Positions 36,013-46,442 of a DNA stretch of 64,000 nucleotides are shown here, piece by piece. The DNA comes from Echeneis naucrates (lineage: Eukaryota; Chordata; Actinopteri; Carangiformes; Echeneidae). The notes beneath the pieces are model-generated. The model was not told where the DNA came from. It ran no database searches and saw only the letters and a list, made by a program, of their open reading frames with translations. The translations under genes and the position numbers were made by a program. The DNA is taken from positions 27,519,087-27,583,086 of the forward strand of contig NC_042513.1 of the NCBI RefSeq assembly GCF_900963305.1. The letters run 5' to 3'. The number at the start of each line of letters is the position of its first letter. Position 1 is the stretch's first letter.

Positions 36013-36907
36013 TACAGGTAACTGATTAAATGCCTTCACTTTTACTTTGGTAGGATCCTGGGTCCCCAGTGAGACCAGGACCAGAACCAGGACCAGGACC
36101 GAAGCTGCTCCTCAGTTGTCTGACCCAAAGTAAGAAGTTAATGACGTCCAGCTTCCTCAGCTCGTTATGATACGTGCAGCACAAATAACCCCAGAAACTG
36201 GACCTGGTAATGATTCTGATCCTGCTGATGAGGTTTTTAAAAAAATTTAATTCACCCGAACAGAACAGACACACACTCTACACTGACACACCCCCTTCCG
36301 TGTCTGCAGCTCTGAGCTCTGAGCCAATCAGATTCCTTCACACCCTCCAAAATAAGAGTCCTCAATGAACAACAAAAGCTTCACCTGAACCTGGACTCTG
36401 GGTCAAAAACTGATCCAGCTCCTGAACTTCAGTCCACAAACTCCCCAGAGACTGTTCACTTCATCTGAACAACAGCAACAGCACATCTACAACAACTCAG
36501 CAACACAACGTTCAGAGGAAAGCAGTAAATCAAACGCTGATCTGATGTTGTTGGTTGTGACCTGTCGTTTGTGTGAAAATGAAGCTTCTAGTGCAAAACA
36601 GCATTAAAGAACACAGATGAACACAAAACACAAACAGACAGCAAGAAACAGCCAGAGACACACAATCCATGTCAAAATGTCACATACCTGCAGAGCCACA
36701 ACAACACAAACAACACAAACAGCAGTAGGTCCAGTCTGAGTCTGCTCTTCAATGGGACTGGGTGTGTGTCTCTGTGAGTGTGTGTGTGTGTGTGTCTGCA
36801 GCTCCAGCATCAGGCAGGGAGGGAGGGGCCTAACGCAGAACCCGGATCCGACCAGAACCCGGACTGGATCAGAGCCGATCCTCTCAGCACTCAGGACTGC
36901 AGAAGGA
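36013..36907. other. Spacer between inverted satellite arms
   Basis: Unique sequence with short GACCAGGACCAGAACCAGG matter at about 36072-36104, which is itself in the reverse orientation of the satellite. No gene is recognised. Confidence 0.5.
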
Positions 36908-37180
36908 TCAACATCAGAATCAGGGTCGGGGTCAGGACCAGGATCAGGGTTAGGATCAGGATCAGGACCAGAATCAGGGTCAGGGTCAGGATCAGAACCA
37001 GGACCAGGATCAGGGTCGGGGTCAGGACCAGAATCAGGATCAGGGTCAGGATCAGGATCAGGGTCAGGGTCAGGACCAGAATCAGGGTCAGGGTCAGGAT
37101 CAGAACCAGGACCAGAATCAGGGTCAGGATCAGAACCAGGACCAGAATCAGGATCAGGGTCAGGATCAGGATCAGGTCAG
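36908..37180 (-). repeat. Inverted arm of the hexamer satellite
   Basis: The plus strand reads (ATCAGG/GTCAGG/ACCAGG)n, the reverse complement of the array at 34653-36012. The two arms form a large inverted repeat around a spacer of about 0.9 kb. The open frame SGSGSGPESGSGS is repeat-derived. Confidence 0.93.
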
Positions 37181-38507
37181 TTTGTGATGGATCAATGGAT
37201 TGAAGACCGTCAGTTAATCAATCAGTTCCTAAAAAGTCAAATCTGATGGAGGATTTCTTTCCTTTCCTGTTTTTCGTTCCGTTCATGAATTTAATTCTGA
37301 CTTTAAAATAAATTTTATCTTCTGATAATGAAAATGAATCAAAGATGAATTAATGAATCTTTGCAGCTGATCCGGCTCCGTGTTTTCCCAGCAGCCACCA
37401 CGGAGGCTCTCCGCGCTGTAGTAAACAAGAGGACCACGTGGTGGAGGAGGAGGGTGCTGATTGGTGGAACTCGGCCGTGCAGAGACACACCCCTCTGAGG
37501 TCTGTTGTTTACTGACTTTCTGCACTGAAGCAGCATGAACACAACGAACACACACAGACACACACTCCGACAGTAACAGCACGACTGCAACACAATAACA
37601 ACATCACAGCAGCAGAGTAAACAAACAGATACATAAAACAGGAAGAGCCACGGTGTGCCTTCACCTTCATCATCATCATCATCATGACCGTCCTCGTGCT
37701 TCAGCCGTGCAGCTTCCTCTCTGTACAGTTTACTCCACAGTGTGTTAGTGTGTGTTGTGTTACAGTGTGTAGCTTTAGTTGTGCAGTAACAAATAGCTGT
37801 GGGCGGAGCCCCCCCATCCGATTATATAACCTCCTGTAACTCTCCCTCCCCTCCCTGTGTGTGTGAGTGTGTGTGTAGCGCTGCACGTAGCACACACTCA
37901 CACACACGCACACACACACTCTCCCCTGAGCTACGTGCTGAGACTAAAGGTTCATTCCACCATGTTTCTTATGTTATATCACACCAACACAATCTGAGCC
38001 ACTGCTGCATAAACAACCACAACAAACAAACAAACAAATATACAATAAAACAAAATGGAAAAGTTTATTTTGTCACAGTTAAACTTTAAATCATTGGTAG
38101 ACCTGACCTCTTCTTCAACAGACAGCAGAGGTCAGAAGTCAGAACAAGGCAGACGACACAGACAGCCTGAGCTTCTTCTTCTCTGTCTCCTTTGACATTC
38201 ACCTGATGTCACTTCCTGTGTGCCTCCAGGTGAAAAATGAGTGTGAGATGGTCCGCTGCTGCTGGTCCAGTACTGGTCTGGACCAGGAGACCACCACACT
38301 TCCTGTCCCGAGGTGTGTGTGAGGGTTCATTCATCCTGTCACACATCACCCAGGACTGACCTGAGTCAGCTGATGATGACATCACTGATCAGGTGATCAA
38401 TCTGGTTCGCTGCAGCAGAAAAATGTCTCAAAATGATTTTCAGGCATAAAAATGAAAACTTTAACTTAATGTGAAAGGATTATATATTTTTCTGCTGGTC
38501 TGGGACT
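37181..38507. other. Intergenic, no gene recognised
   Basis: Includes a GC-rich patch around 37380-37500, a short (ATC)n at 37666-37685 and TG/CA tracts at 37855-37920. The patch could hold a non-coding first exon of znf395, but no donor could be tied to it. Confidence 0.4.
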
Positions 38508-38803
38508 AGAGGCGGTCCTGGCTAGTTTTACGCCCCTTGGCAACCATACATCCGCCCCCCAACCCCACCGCCGAACCACCAACGTACAAACACAAGAATA
38601 TATTGTATTATTTATGTTGTTAGTTTACAGTATCATGTATACAGGCTGTAATTGTGACTCTCACTTGACGTGGAAATGAGTGGTACTAGTCTAGATAATG
38701 GGCAAGTTTTTTTTTGTTTTTTTTTTGAGGGCACACGTGCGCCCCCAGATAGATTACGCCCTGGGCAGTCGCCCACGTTGCCCATAGCAAAAATAATCCC
38801 TCT
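38508..38803 (+). mobile_element. hAT-type MITE with 8-bp target-site duplication
   Basis: A 296-bp non-coding element is flanked on both sides by the identical octamer CTGGGACT (38500-38507 and 38804-38811). It starts AGAGGCGGTCCTGGCTAG, and its reverse complement starts AGAGGGATTATTTTTGC. The GCCC-rich interior (TTTTACGCCCCTTGGCAACC; ACGCCCTGGGCAGTCGCCCA) is typical of a frequent teleost non-autonomous element. An 8-bp duplication is the hallmark of the hAT superfamily. Confidence 0.8.
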
Positions 38804-39599
38804 CTGGGACTCTGGGGGTCTGACATGAGACCAATTCCCTCCATGTCCCTTCTGAACCTCAGCAGCTGTGAGATGAAACGTGTTGAACGTGCTCTGAACA
38901 CCGATCAGCAGATACCAACACACACAGACACACACAGCACTGAGTGACTCACCATGAATTTCTGAATACTGGAACTTTTATTATGAAGTTGAAGTTGGTT
39001 TAACTTCCTGTTTTTTTTTTCTCTCCTTTTGATAAATTTAGAAAATAAACTTTTTACTTCGAGTTAGTTCAAAACACAGACTGTAAACTTTCTTGAGTTC
39101 CCAAAGTGAACTCGTCCATTGGTTTGATGAAGGATATTATTATATTGTCTGACAGTAAAGTGGACTATAAAAAAAAAGGTTGTTTACAGAGATCTGGACC
39201 AGACGGTGTTTCCCTGACCAGCAGACAACTCCAGCGTCACTTCACGAAGTCTGATGCTCTATCTTTCCCCGGCCCTCTTCAGAGTGCACACTTCCTCCTC
39301 GTGATCTCTGGCTCCACTCTCATGATCAGCTCCTGGCGGCCGCTGATAGTCCCTGTTTTTGTGTAAAGAAAGGAAGAACAGACACAAACTAGAACCCCCA
39401 CAATGCCAGTGCATCAGAAACCGTATATGGATATTTTATAAAAGATGTTTTTCAGTCATGTCTGTATATTCTATCCTCATTACATTGTGCAGTTGTTACT
39501 TTCTTTATTTGTGTATCACTCTTTACTTCATCATAAGTACATAATATAATCATCAAAAAGTATAAAAGCATGTAAGAAGCATAAAATCAGATATTCCAA
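38804..39599. other. Intergenic, no gene recognised
   Basis: No coding or element signature beyond short T-runs. Confidence 0.4.
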
Positions 39600-39842
39600 C
39601 AACCTGGACCTGGATCCTCTCTAAACCTGGACCTGGACTCTAAACCTGGACCTGGATCCTCTCTAAACCTGGACCTGGACCTGGACCGTCAGTAAACCTG
39701 GACCTGGACCGCCAGTAAACCTGGACCTGGACTGTAAACCTGGACCTGGATCCTCTCTAAACCTGGACCTGGACCGTCAGTAAACCTGGACCTGGACTGT
39801 GAACCTGGACCTGGATCCTCTCTAAACCTGGACCTGGACTGC
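39600..39842 (+). repeat. AACCTGGACCTGGA minisatellite
   Basis: Tandem units built from AAACCTGGACCTGGACC and AAACCTGGACCTGGATCCTC, with variable linkers (GTCAGT, TGT, CTCT). Confidence 0.9.
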
Positions 39843-40137
39843 GGCCAATGCTACATAACCTGAAACCGTCAGATGTTGTGTGCATGTGTGTGTATATTAA
39901 CACCGACCTCTTTGTGGTTCAGTTTGTTTTTATTTTGAAGAAAAGACACGAGTGTGACGTTAAAAACTCTCAATTGAAGATTCACCTGAGTCATGTGACA
40001 CAGATCTTCCACCAATCACAGACCTCCAGATGTCAGACTGTAGCTCTGACTGAGTCCAGTGTGGAAACTGAAGTCATTCGTTTTTTTGTCCTTTAGCTGC
40101 CGTTGCCCGTTCTGTCCTGTCCTTTGCCCTTCCTCCC

Positions 40138-42173
40138 TCATTGTTCCAGATCTGACTTCCTGTCAGGAAGTGGAGGTGAAGACTCCTCCTCATCCACCTG
40201 GACCGCCTCGGGTGTACGGACAGGGGGCGTGGCCTGTTTTCCCTTCCTGCTCACCTGAGCATAAACCAAATTTCTGCTTTTGTCGCATGAAACTTGAGCG
40301 CTGCTAACTCCGCCTCTGTCCTCCTGTCCCTCATTGGTCGATGGGGATGTGAGCCCAATGGTGTGGTATATGTGCTCTCGAGGGGCGGAGCCATTCACAC
40401 CTGCACGCAGAGAGAGGTTAACATTCATCTTCACCATCATCATCACCACCACCATCACCATCTTCATCACCACCACCATCCTCATCATCATCATCACCAT
40501 CATCATCATAATCTTCATCACCACCACCACCAACACCAGCTTCATCATCACCATCTTCATCACCACCACCATCCTCATCATCATCATCACCATCATCATC
40601 ATAATCTTCATCACCACCACCACCAACACCAGCTTCATCACCACCACCATCCTCATAATCTTCATCACCACCACCACCAACACCAGCTTCATCATCACCA
40701 TCTTCATCACCACCACCATCCTCATCATCATCATCACCATCATCATCATAATCTTCATCACCACCACCATCACCATCTTCATCACCACCACCATCCTCAT
40801 AATCTTCATCACCACCACCATCCTCATCATCATCATAATCTTCATCACCACCACCATCCTCATCATCATCACCATCTTCATCACAACCCCACCAACACCA
40901 GCTTCATCATCACCATCTTCATCACCACCACCATCCTCATCATCATCATCACCATCATCATCATAATCTTCATCACCACCACCACCGTCACCATCTTCAT
41001 CACCACCACCATCCTCATCATCATCATCTTCTTCATCACCACCACCATCCTCATCATCATCATCTTCATCATCATCACCATCTTCATCACCACCATCACC
41101 TTGTTTCTGGGACTCCCTCAGGTGGCTTCTCCACAGCAGGACTTCGACTGACTTCTCCACTGAACACACAGTGATGCATTATGGGAAATCTAGTAATAAG
41201 GTGTCTTCTAATTTCACCCGTGACTCACCAGCTTCAGCAGCAGAGTCTCCTCCTGACTCCACCACAGCTGCACTGCTATCTGTCTGAACATCTGAGAAAA
41301 CACACACAGTGGCGATTCACTCATCATGTTTATTTTGAAGTTGAAGTTGGTTCAGCTTCCTGTTTCTTTGATTCAGGTTCAGTATTTTCTAAACTAACTT
41401 AAACTCTTCTAAGCTACTCAGGTAACCTATAAAACGAATTACTGCTTTTAAAAAGATTCAGTTCTTTTGGATGGTTAGTTGATGTTCGGTTTTTACGTTC
41501 ATGTTTCTTTCTTTCTTTCTTTCTGTTCTGTTTGAACACTCACCTTTCTCATCGTTCTGGATCTCTCTGATCATTGGATTATCTCTCGCGGCTCCACTTT
41601 CCTCAAGTTTCACCTGTCAGTGAAGACAACATTAATAATTCACTCTGTTCCAGTTTAATCGACGGGCTAAATGGAGTCTCTCCACCTCGGAGGTCAAAGG
41701 TCACTCACCACTCTGATGAGAGCTGAGGGGTTTCTGTCTGCGTCAGAATCTCGCAGCTCAAACGAATGGCTACAAAACAAAACATCTGAACATGAAACTG
41801 TCTGATGATCTTCTGATTCACATTTCAAGAGTAAAATACAAAATACTGCAGTTCCCATGAGCCTCAGCTGCAACTAGTAAGTCATACAGAGGGTCTTTAC
41901 ATCACTGATGTTTGCAAATGTTTCTTCAATTTAGTAAACCCTTCCTCAGTAAACTAGCATTTGAAGACAGGCTGGAGAGCTTCTGGTTCCTGTGTGAGTT
42001 CAGACAGTGAACACAGCATAAAGCTGATTTCAGAGACATTGATCACCAGCTCACCCTCTGCAGTCGCTGCAGAGAGCTGTGAGGAAGATGGAGAGGAGGA
42101 GGAGGACGATGAAGAACCCGATGCCTCCTGACAGGATCCAGGACCCGCTGACTTCAACTCCAACTGCAGCCAT
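40138..42173 (-). CDS. Single-pass transmembrane adaptor, LIME1/PAG1-like
   Basis: Six exons (42173-42055, 41769-41709, 41613-41544, 41291-41229, 41159-41100, 40400-40138) join in frame at good splice sites into 211 residues. A 10-12-residue outer end precedes one membrane segment (about residues 13-34: ILSGGIGFFIVLLLLSIFLT) and then CSDC (C35, C38), a juxtamembrane palmitoylation-type CxxC. The cytoplasmic tail carries two tyrosine motifs: EHIYHTIGL (Y136) and NLVYAQVSRKGKQ (Y171). The second resembles the Csk-binding site of PAG1 (MYSSVNKPG) and LIME1 (LYSRVCKPK). The tail ends in a proline stretch (SSPPLPDRKSD). This is the layout of lipid-raft adaptors that recruit SH2 proteins below immune receptors. 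It neighbours znf395, as PAG1 neighbours ZNF704 and LIME1 neighbours SLC2A4RG in human. Family assignment is inference; LAT/LAX-like alternatives remain. Confidence 0.75.
40401..41099 (-). repeat. Triplet (ATC/ATG) repeat filling the last intron of the adaptor gene
   Basis: On the plus strand this is a maze of CATCAC, CACCAC, CATCTT and ATAATC triplets with longer sub-repeats. It sits between the donor CAAG|GTGATG and the acceptor CTCTCTCTGCGTGCAG and makes up nearly the whole 699-bp intron. If the intron were retained, translation would continue as an acidic Gly/Asp/Glu tract for roughly 85 codons before changing frame. Opposite-strand poly-His frames are artefacts. Confidence 0.9.
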
Positions 42174-42650
42174 GATCACTGAGGAACTGAGGAAAACAGG
42201 TGAGTGAGTTGTGTGACCTACATCTGACGGACTGTAACAGGAATGTTCAGGTTTACCGAAGGCAGGACCGACTTCCTGCTCGGACGCACTTGAGGTCTGC
42301 CTCAGGTAATGTATTTGTGTCTGTGGAGTCAAAATGTAACCCTGCAATTTCATGTGAGGCATGAGGAAATAAAGTCATTCAAAGTTTCATTTAACTAAAT
42401 TCAAAAGGAAAAGTCTTCATATGCAAATGAAATGACCTTTCATCCTTTAACAACCTCAGACGAAAATATCTGATCAGGTAACAACCACCCTGACAACACA
42501 AGTCAGTCGGTGAGCTGCTGGTGAGATCCTGGTTTCTGGAATAAGTAGAAAAAAGATGTCATTGGAAAAATGAACATCATGTTGTATTTCAGCTGTGTTT
42601 CAGACCATAAACTCATCAGGGAGGAGGAGGGACATTTTCCCATAATTATA

Positions 42651-42701
42651 CAGTACAGGCTAAAATTCTCTTTCAGATGAATAGGAAAGTGGCCTGTACT
42701 G
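42651..42701. mobile_element. Tiny Tc1-like MITE
   Basis: CAGTACAGGC and its inverse GCCTGTACTG bound a 51-base unit flanked by TA on both sides. The ends match the CAGT(A/G)CAGGCCAAAA termini of teleost Tc1-like elements. A copy of the CCCATA dispersed repeat abuts it on the left (42600-42645). Confidence 0.55.
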
Positions 42702-42704
42702 TAT

Positions 42705-43075
42705 GTCTGTATATTTCATCACCTGGAGGACATTTCACAGCAATTCACAGACTTTATTTATAAACTTAACTTGCATTTTATTGGTTGACACGATAACATG
42801 ACGAGCTTCCTTTATCTGATCTTTAACTCGACTAAATGCAGCAGGAGGTCAAAGGTCAAATCTTTTCAACTCTTCCTCGTGTATCTGCTGCAGCTGATCA
42901 TCATCCAAAATCAAAAGATCATGTCCTGCAGCGTCAACTCAGACAGAAACTACGATCCCACAAACATCACTGAGTAAACAAGAGACTATTTACTTTTAAA
43001 AACTATACAACAGCAAGAAAAATGTAAACAAGTCAAGATGGAGCAGAACTGATCTAACCGGACCAGACAAGGCTG
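42705..43075. other. Intergenic, no gene recognised
   Basis: Unique sequence between the small MITE and the TTGTTTACC array. No coding signal. Confidence 0.4.
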
Positions 43076-43309
43076 TTGTTTACCCGTTGTTTACTGTTGT
43101 TTACCCGTTGTTTACTGTTGTTTACCTGTTGTTTGCCCGTTGTTTACTGTTGTTTACCCGTTGTTTACTGTTGTTTACCCGTTGTTTACCCGTTGTTTAC
43201 TGTTGTTTACCTGTTGTTTGCCCGTTGTTTACTGTTGTTTACCTGTTGTTTGCCCGTTGTTTACTGTTGTTTACCCGTTGTTTACCCGTTGTTTACCCGT
43301 TGTTTATCT
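43076..43309 (+). repeat. 10/11-bp minisatellite (GTTGTTTACCC / GTTGTTTACT)n
   Basis: Alternating 11- and 10-base units occur in groups. The period and the absence of stops keep several frames open (CCLPVVYCCLP), which is artefactual. The array resumes as TGTTGTTTACCTGTTGTTTA beyond the transposon that interrupts it (44477-44497). Confidence 0.93.
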
Positions 43310-44474
43310 GGAGTGTATTCCAGGTAGGAGGTTCAACAAACTTTGAGATGGGAAACTCTGAGTATCTGGTTCCAGAACAGCTGATCTGAGTTGGTTCACT
43401 TTGAGTTGCACAACCTCTATAAAAGGCATCATCAATGGAGCCCCGATACCACAAGTCACCATGACAACCATGAAAAAAAGATCCACTTATTTCACCGTGA
43501 TGGAGGTGGAGGTCTGAATTCAGGCCGATGGAGAGGATGAACATGTTTCACTGTAAATGTAACACTGCTGCAGCAGCAAAGGAGAAACAGCAGGACACAT
43601 AAGTTTGGATGTACGCTTCCATTGATTTTACATTTACTGTAAGAGAGCGTAGCTTGCAGGTATAAATATAAATGGGAATAAAATCAGATTTTCATTTAGG
43701 TGCAGTCAGGACAGAAGTGTACTTGGAAGCAATTAAAAATGAAATATCAAAACATCATTCAAAAAGCTAAGGCTTATTTTGCTGGGCTATGACTGTACCT
43801 CACTTTGATTTTAATTTTATTTTTTTAAATTGACTTAAGCTATTAAACAAAGTAAATATTAATTTAAACCCCCCAACAGTTGTGGATGGTGTCATCTGCC
43901 TCATTCAGCCTCCGACTGAAACTATTGAACACCCGGCAGCTGTAAGTATTCCAGACTCAGATCTGGCCTCAGATGGCTGTTCGAAATATTCTGAAACATC
44001 ACAGGAGGAAGAAGATGAAGAAGAAACGCTGTCTGCTGCCACAGGGAGAGCAGCAGAATGTAAATCATTTAAAATAATAGAATATAATTTCACTTCCTCT
44101 TTGATGTTTCTTACAGGTTTGAGTCCCAGAACAGCCGTTTCAGTGCAGGAGTTCCTTTTCTCACAGCTCTACACACTGTTGTCTTTCCAAAGTGCTCTGC
44201 ATCCCTGATGTTGTAAAGAAAACTACTGTTTGCAAAAAAACGGAATAAAATTAGCTGTGACGTGAGCGCACGTCCACAGTGCGTGAGGTCAGTGATGTGT
44301 GGCCGGAGAATGTTACTGATTGGGAATGAATGGACAATCCATATCCAACAGCTGTCTTTGTGTGGAGGAGACAGGTAGAAACTCATCAGGTGAGTCTGTT
44401 ACCATGGTGACTGCCTCTTTCTGGAACCGATAACTCAGAGTTTGCCTCATCTCGGGGTTTTTCTGGAATACTCC
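43310..44474 (+). mobile_element. PIF/Harbinger-like element with Myb/SANT-type ORF remnant
   Basis: The ends form inverted repeats. The left end reads GGAGTGTATTCCAGG, then GGGAAACTCTGAGTATCTGG. The right end, on the minus strand, reads GGAGTATTCCAG, then GGCAAACTCTGAGTTATCGG. Inside, coding scraps on the plus strand read MTTMKKRSTYFTVMEVEV, FHCKCNTAAAAKEKQQ and, after an acceptor-like CAACAG, VDGVICLIQPPTETIEHPAA then EEEDEEETLSAATG. These match the second (Myb/SANT-like) ORF of fish Harbinger elements, whose proteins read NYFT..E..., KSNTAAAAKE and EPP.E. The DDE transposase ORF is missing and the middle of the Myb domain is deleted. TCT lies on both sides, fitting a 3-bp target duplication. 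It sits inside the TTGTTTACC minisatellite. Confidence 0.75.
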
Positions 44475-44497
44475 TCTGTTGTTTACCTGTTGTTTAG

Positions 44498-46300
44498 TAA
44501 AGCGTCACCATCACCATCCTGATGCCTGGAAGACAAACACAACCTCATCAGAACGAGCTGTCCTAATACTGAATGGAATGAACATGACGATCAATAAAGA
44601 TTTTTTAAAGGAACAGTCCAACGCTTTTCTCCATGAAGGCTGGAGACGCCACTTCACTTCAGACGAACCAGGTGACACTGTTTGTTTTTAAGGAGGAGTC
44701 TGTAAACAAAGATGGATGCCGCATCTGTGACGCTCACGCTGCGCTCCTGTCAGAGCCTGACTCCGCCCCCTAACTCCCAGCTAACCCAACAACCACCAAA
44801 GAGGCCGAGCTGAGACTTCACAACAGTTACCGTCAATCGCTCACACACCTGTCAGTCAAAGAGGCCACGCCCCCAGTGCTCCATGACTGTAGTACTAAAA
44901 CAGGAAACAGCTGATTCTCTGAATCCTCCCCTCAGTCATCATGAAGGAGGACCAGAGACCAGAACAGTTCTGGTTCCAGACTGGAAACAGGTTGGCCCTC
45001 TAAGGGGCGGACTCCCTGCTGGACTCTGCTGGTCTGTGGAGGACCTGCAGGTTTAGTTGTTGGTTCAGACCTGAACCAGGTTTACAGCATTTATGCTGTG
45101 ATAAGAAAATGAGCTGTCACATTTCTGCTCAGCCTGTGCAGCATGACTTTTCAATTCTCAGACTCACAAACACAAGAGTTTTTGTCTGCATGAATTATCT
45201 GTCAACCAAAACTTTGTTCATAAAGTTGTGACTTTTGAAATATAACATGTAAAATGGCGTCAGGGCTGCATGTTGATGCATCAATCGACAGTAAAACTTT
45301 TTTCAATCATGAAACTACTCATTAAGCCTAAAATGTATGGATGGATGCTTCATTCATCCCCTCAGGGAAATTCTCTGGATCCCTCAGCTCACAGTACACA
45401 CCAGGCAGTGCAACACAATGACACAACAAAAGACAGCCAGGAGTGTCAATCGATCAACAAAATGTGAGTGCAACATGGCAAAACTGGGTTAAGAGCCGTC
45501 GTAAATGATAAATTCTGAAATAATAAAAACACTCAGAGAAGGAGGACGGGTCAGAGTAAAAACTCTGTTCACGCCATTTACCTAACGGTAAATTCTGATT
45601 ATTAATTCCTGATATTTCTGTCACTTTAATGTTTCAGTTCTCAAAGGCAGAACTGATATACAGCTGGTTAGCTTTAGCAACAATATTCATACATCAACAG
45701 TGTTAGTTCATAAATGATATCAGTAATCTGTGACCAAAGTCAAATCAGATAAATGTTAGAAAAGATGGTTACAAATGAAGAGCAGCAACATCAACTGTGA
45801 CATCACAGACATGGCAGGACATGAAACCAGATTTCAATGATTATCTGAAACTCCAAAGATCTGTGTTTATAATCTGCAGCAGGAATTATTCATTTTCTGA
45901 TAATATTCCCTCAGGCATGTTAATATTTATGACTCTCGATCTGTTTTTGTGTTTCTGAAATTCACATTTTAATAAAGTTCAAAATAAATTTTGGACTGAA
46001 GTCTTTTATATTTACGGAGACATATTTATTATGTGTGTACACATTTTCTGAAAAGAGAAGCGAGAAACTCACTGGCAGATGACGTCTGCAGAGGATATTA
46101 ATATCACGTTCACATTCACTGACAGCTGGATGATTCTTCTGCTTCTGGTTCTAAAGTCACCGGTTTGAACCTGTGAGCTGAGCTGAGTCCAGGTCCAAGT
46201 CCAGGTCCAAGTCCAGGTTCAGGTCCAGGCAGTGACTGAGGGAGTTGTTCCTGTTGCAGGTTTATTCATTGACTGAACAAACACTCAACAGCTCAGCTGT
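44498..46300. other. Intergenic with a LINE-tail fragment
   Basis: No gene is recognised. A retroelement tail lies at 45340-45435, and a short GTCCAGGTCCAA array lies at 46187-46230. Confidence 0.4.
45340..45435 (-). mobile_element. LINE 3' tail fragment (Rex/L2-like)
   Basis: GGATGGATGCTTCATTCATC, then CCTCAGGGAAATTCTCTGGA, is the reverse complement of the common fish LINE 3' end that reads AATTTCCC..GGG, then ATTAATAAAGTATCCATCC. It is short and diverged. Confidence 0.5.
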
Positions 46301-46315
46301 TTGAGCTGCTTAAAG

Positions 46316-46359
46316 ACACACACACACACACACACACAGACAGACAAACAGACAAACAG

Positions 46360-46390
<31 letters not shown>

Positions 46391-46442
46391 GACAAACAGA
46401 CACACACACACACACAAACAGACACAGATAGACACACACACA
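46316..46442 (+). repeat. (CA)n with (CAGA)n interruptions
   Basis: Compound dinucleotide/tetranucleotide microsatellite. Confidence 0.9.

Noticed and set aside
36752-37246. Ser/Gly/Glu-repeat frames
   Set aside because: Reverse-orientation arm of the same satellite.
37400-37500. CpG-poor GC patch as a promoter for znf395
   Set aside because: No donor or start could be linked to it; left as unexplained.
40294-41151. Poly-His and poly-Ile/Thr frames on the plus strand
   Set aside because: Opposite strand of a triplet-repeat intron in the adaptor gene.
40138-41169. A single 343-codon exon through the triplet repeat
   Set aside because: A strong donor and a strong acceptor with polypyrimidine tract bracket the repeat, and the frame joins properly after splicing; the read-through turns into repeat-coded MKMVMMM.
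43076-43389. Cys/Leu/Val-rich repeated frames
   Set aside because: Produced by the 10/11-bp minisatellite.
43882-44208. 108-codon frame considered as a host gene with an acidic tail
   Set aside because: It lies within inverted repeats and matches the second ORF of Harbinger elements, so it is element-derived.
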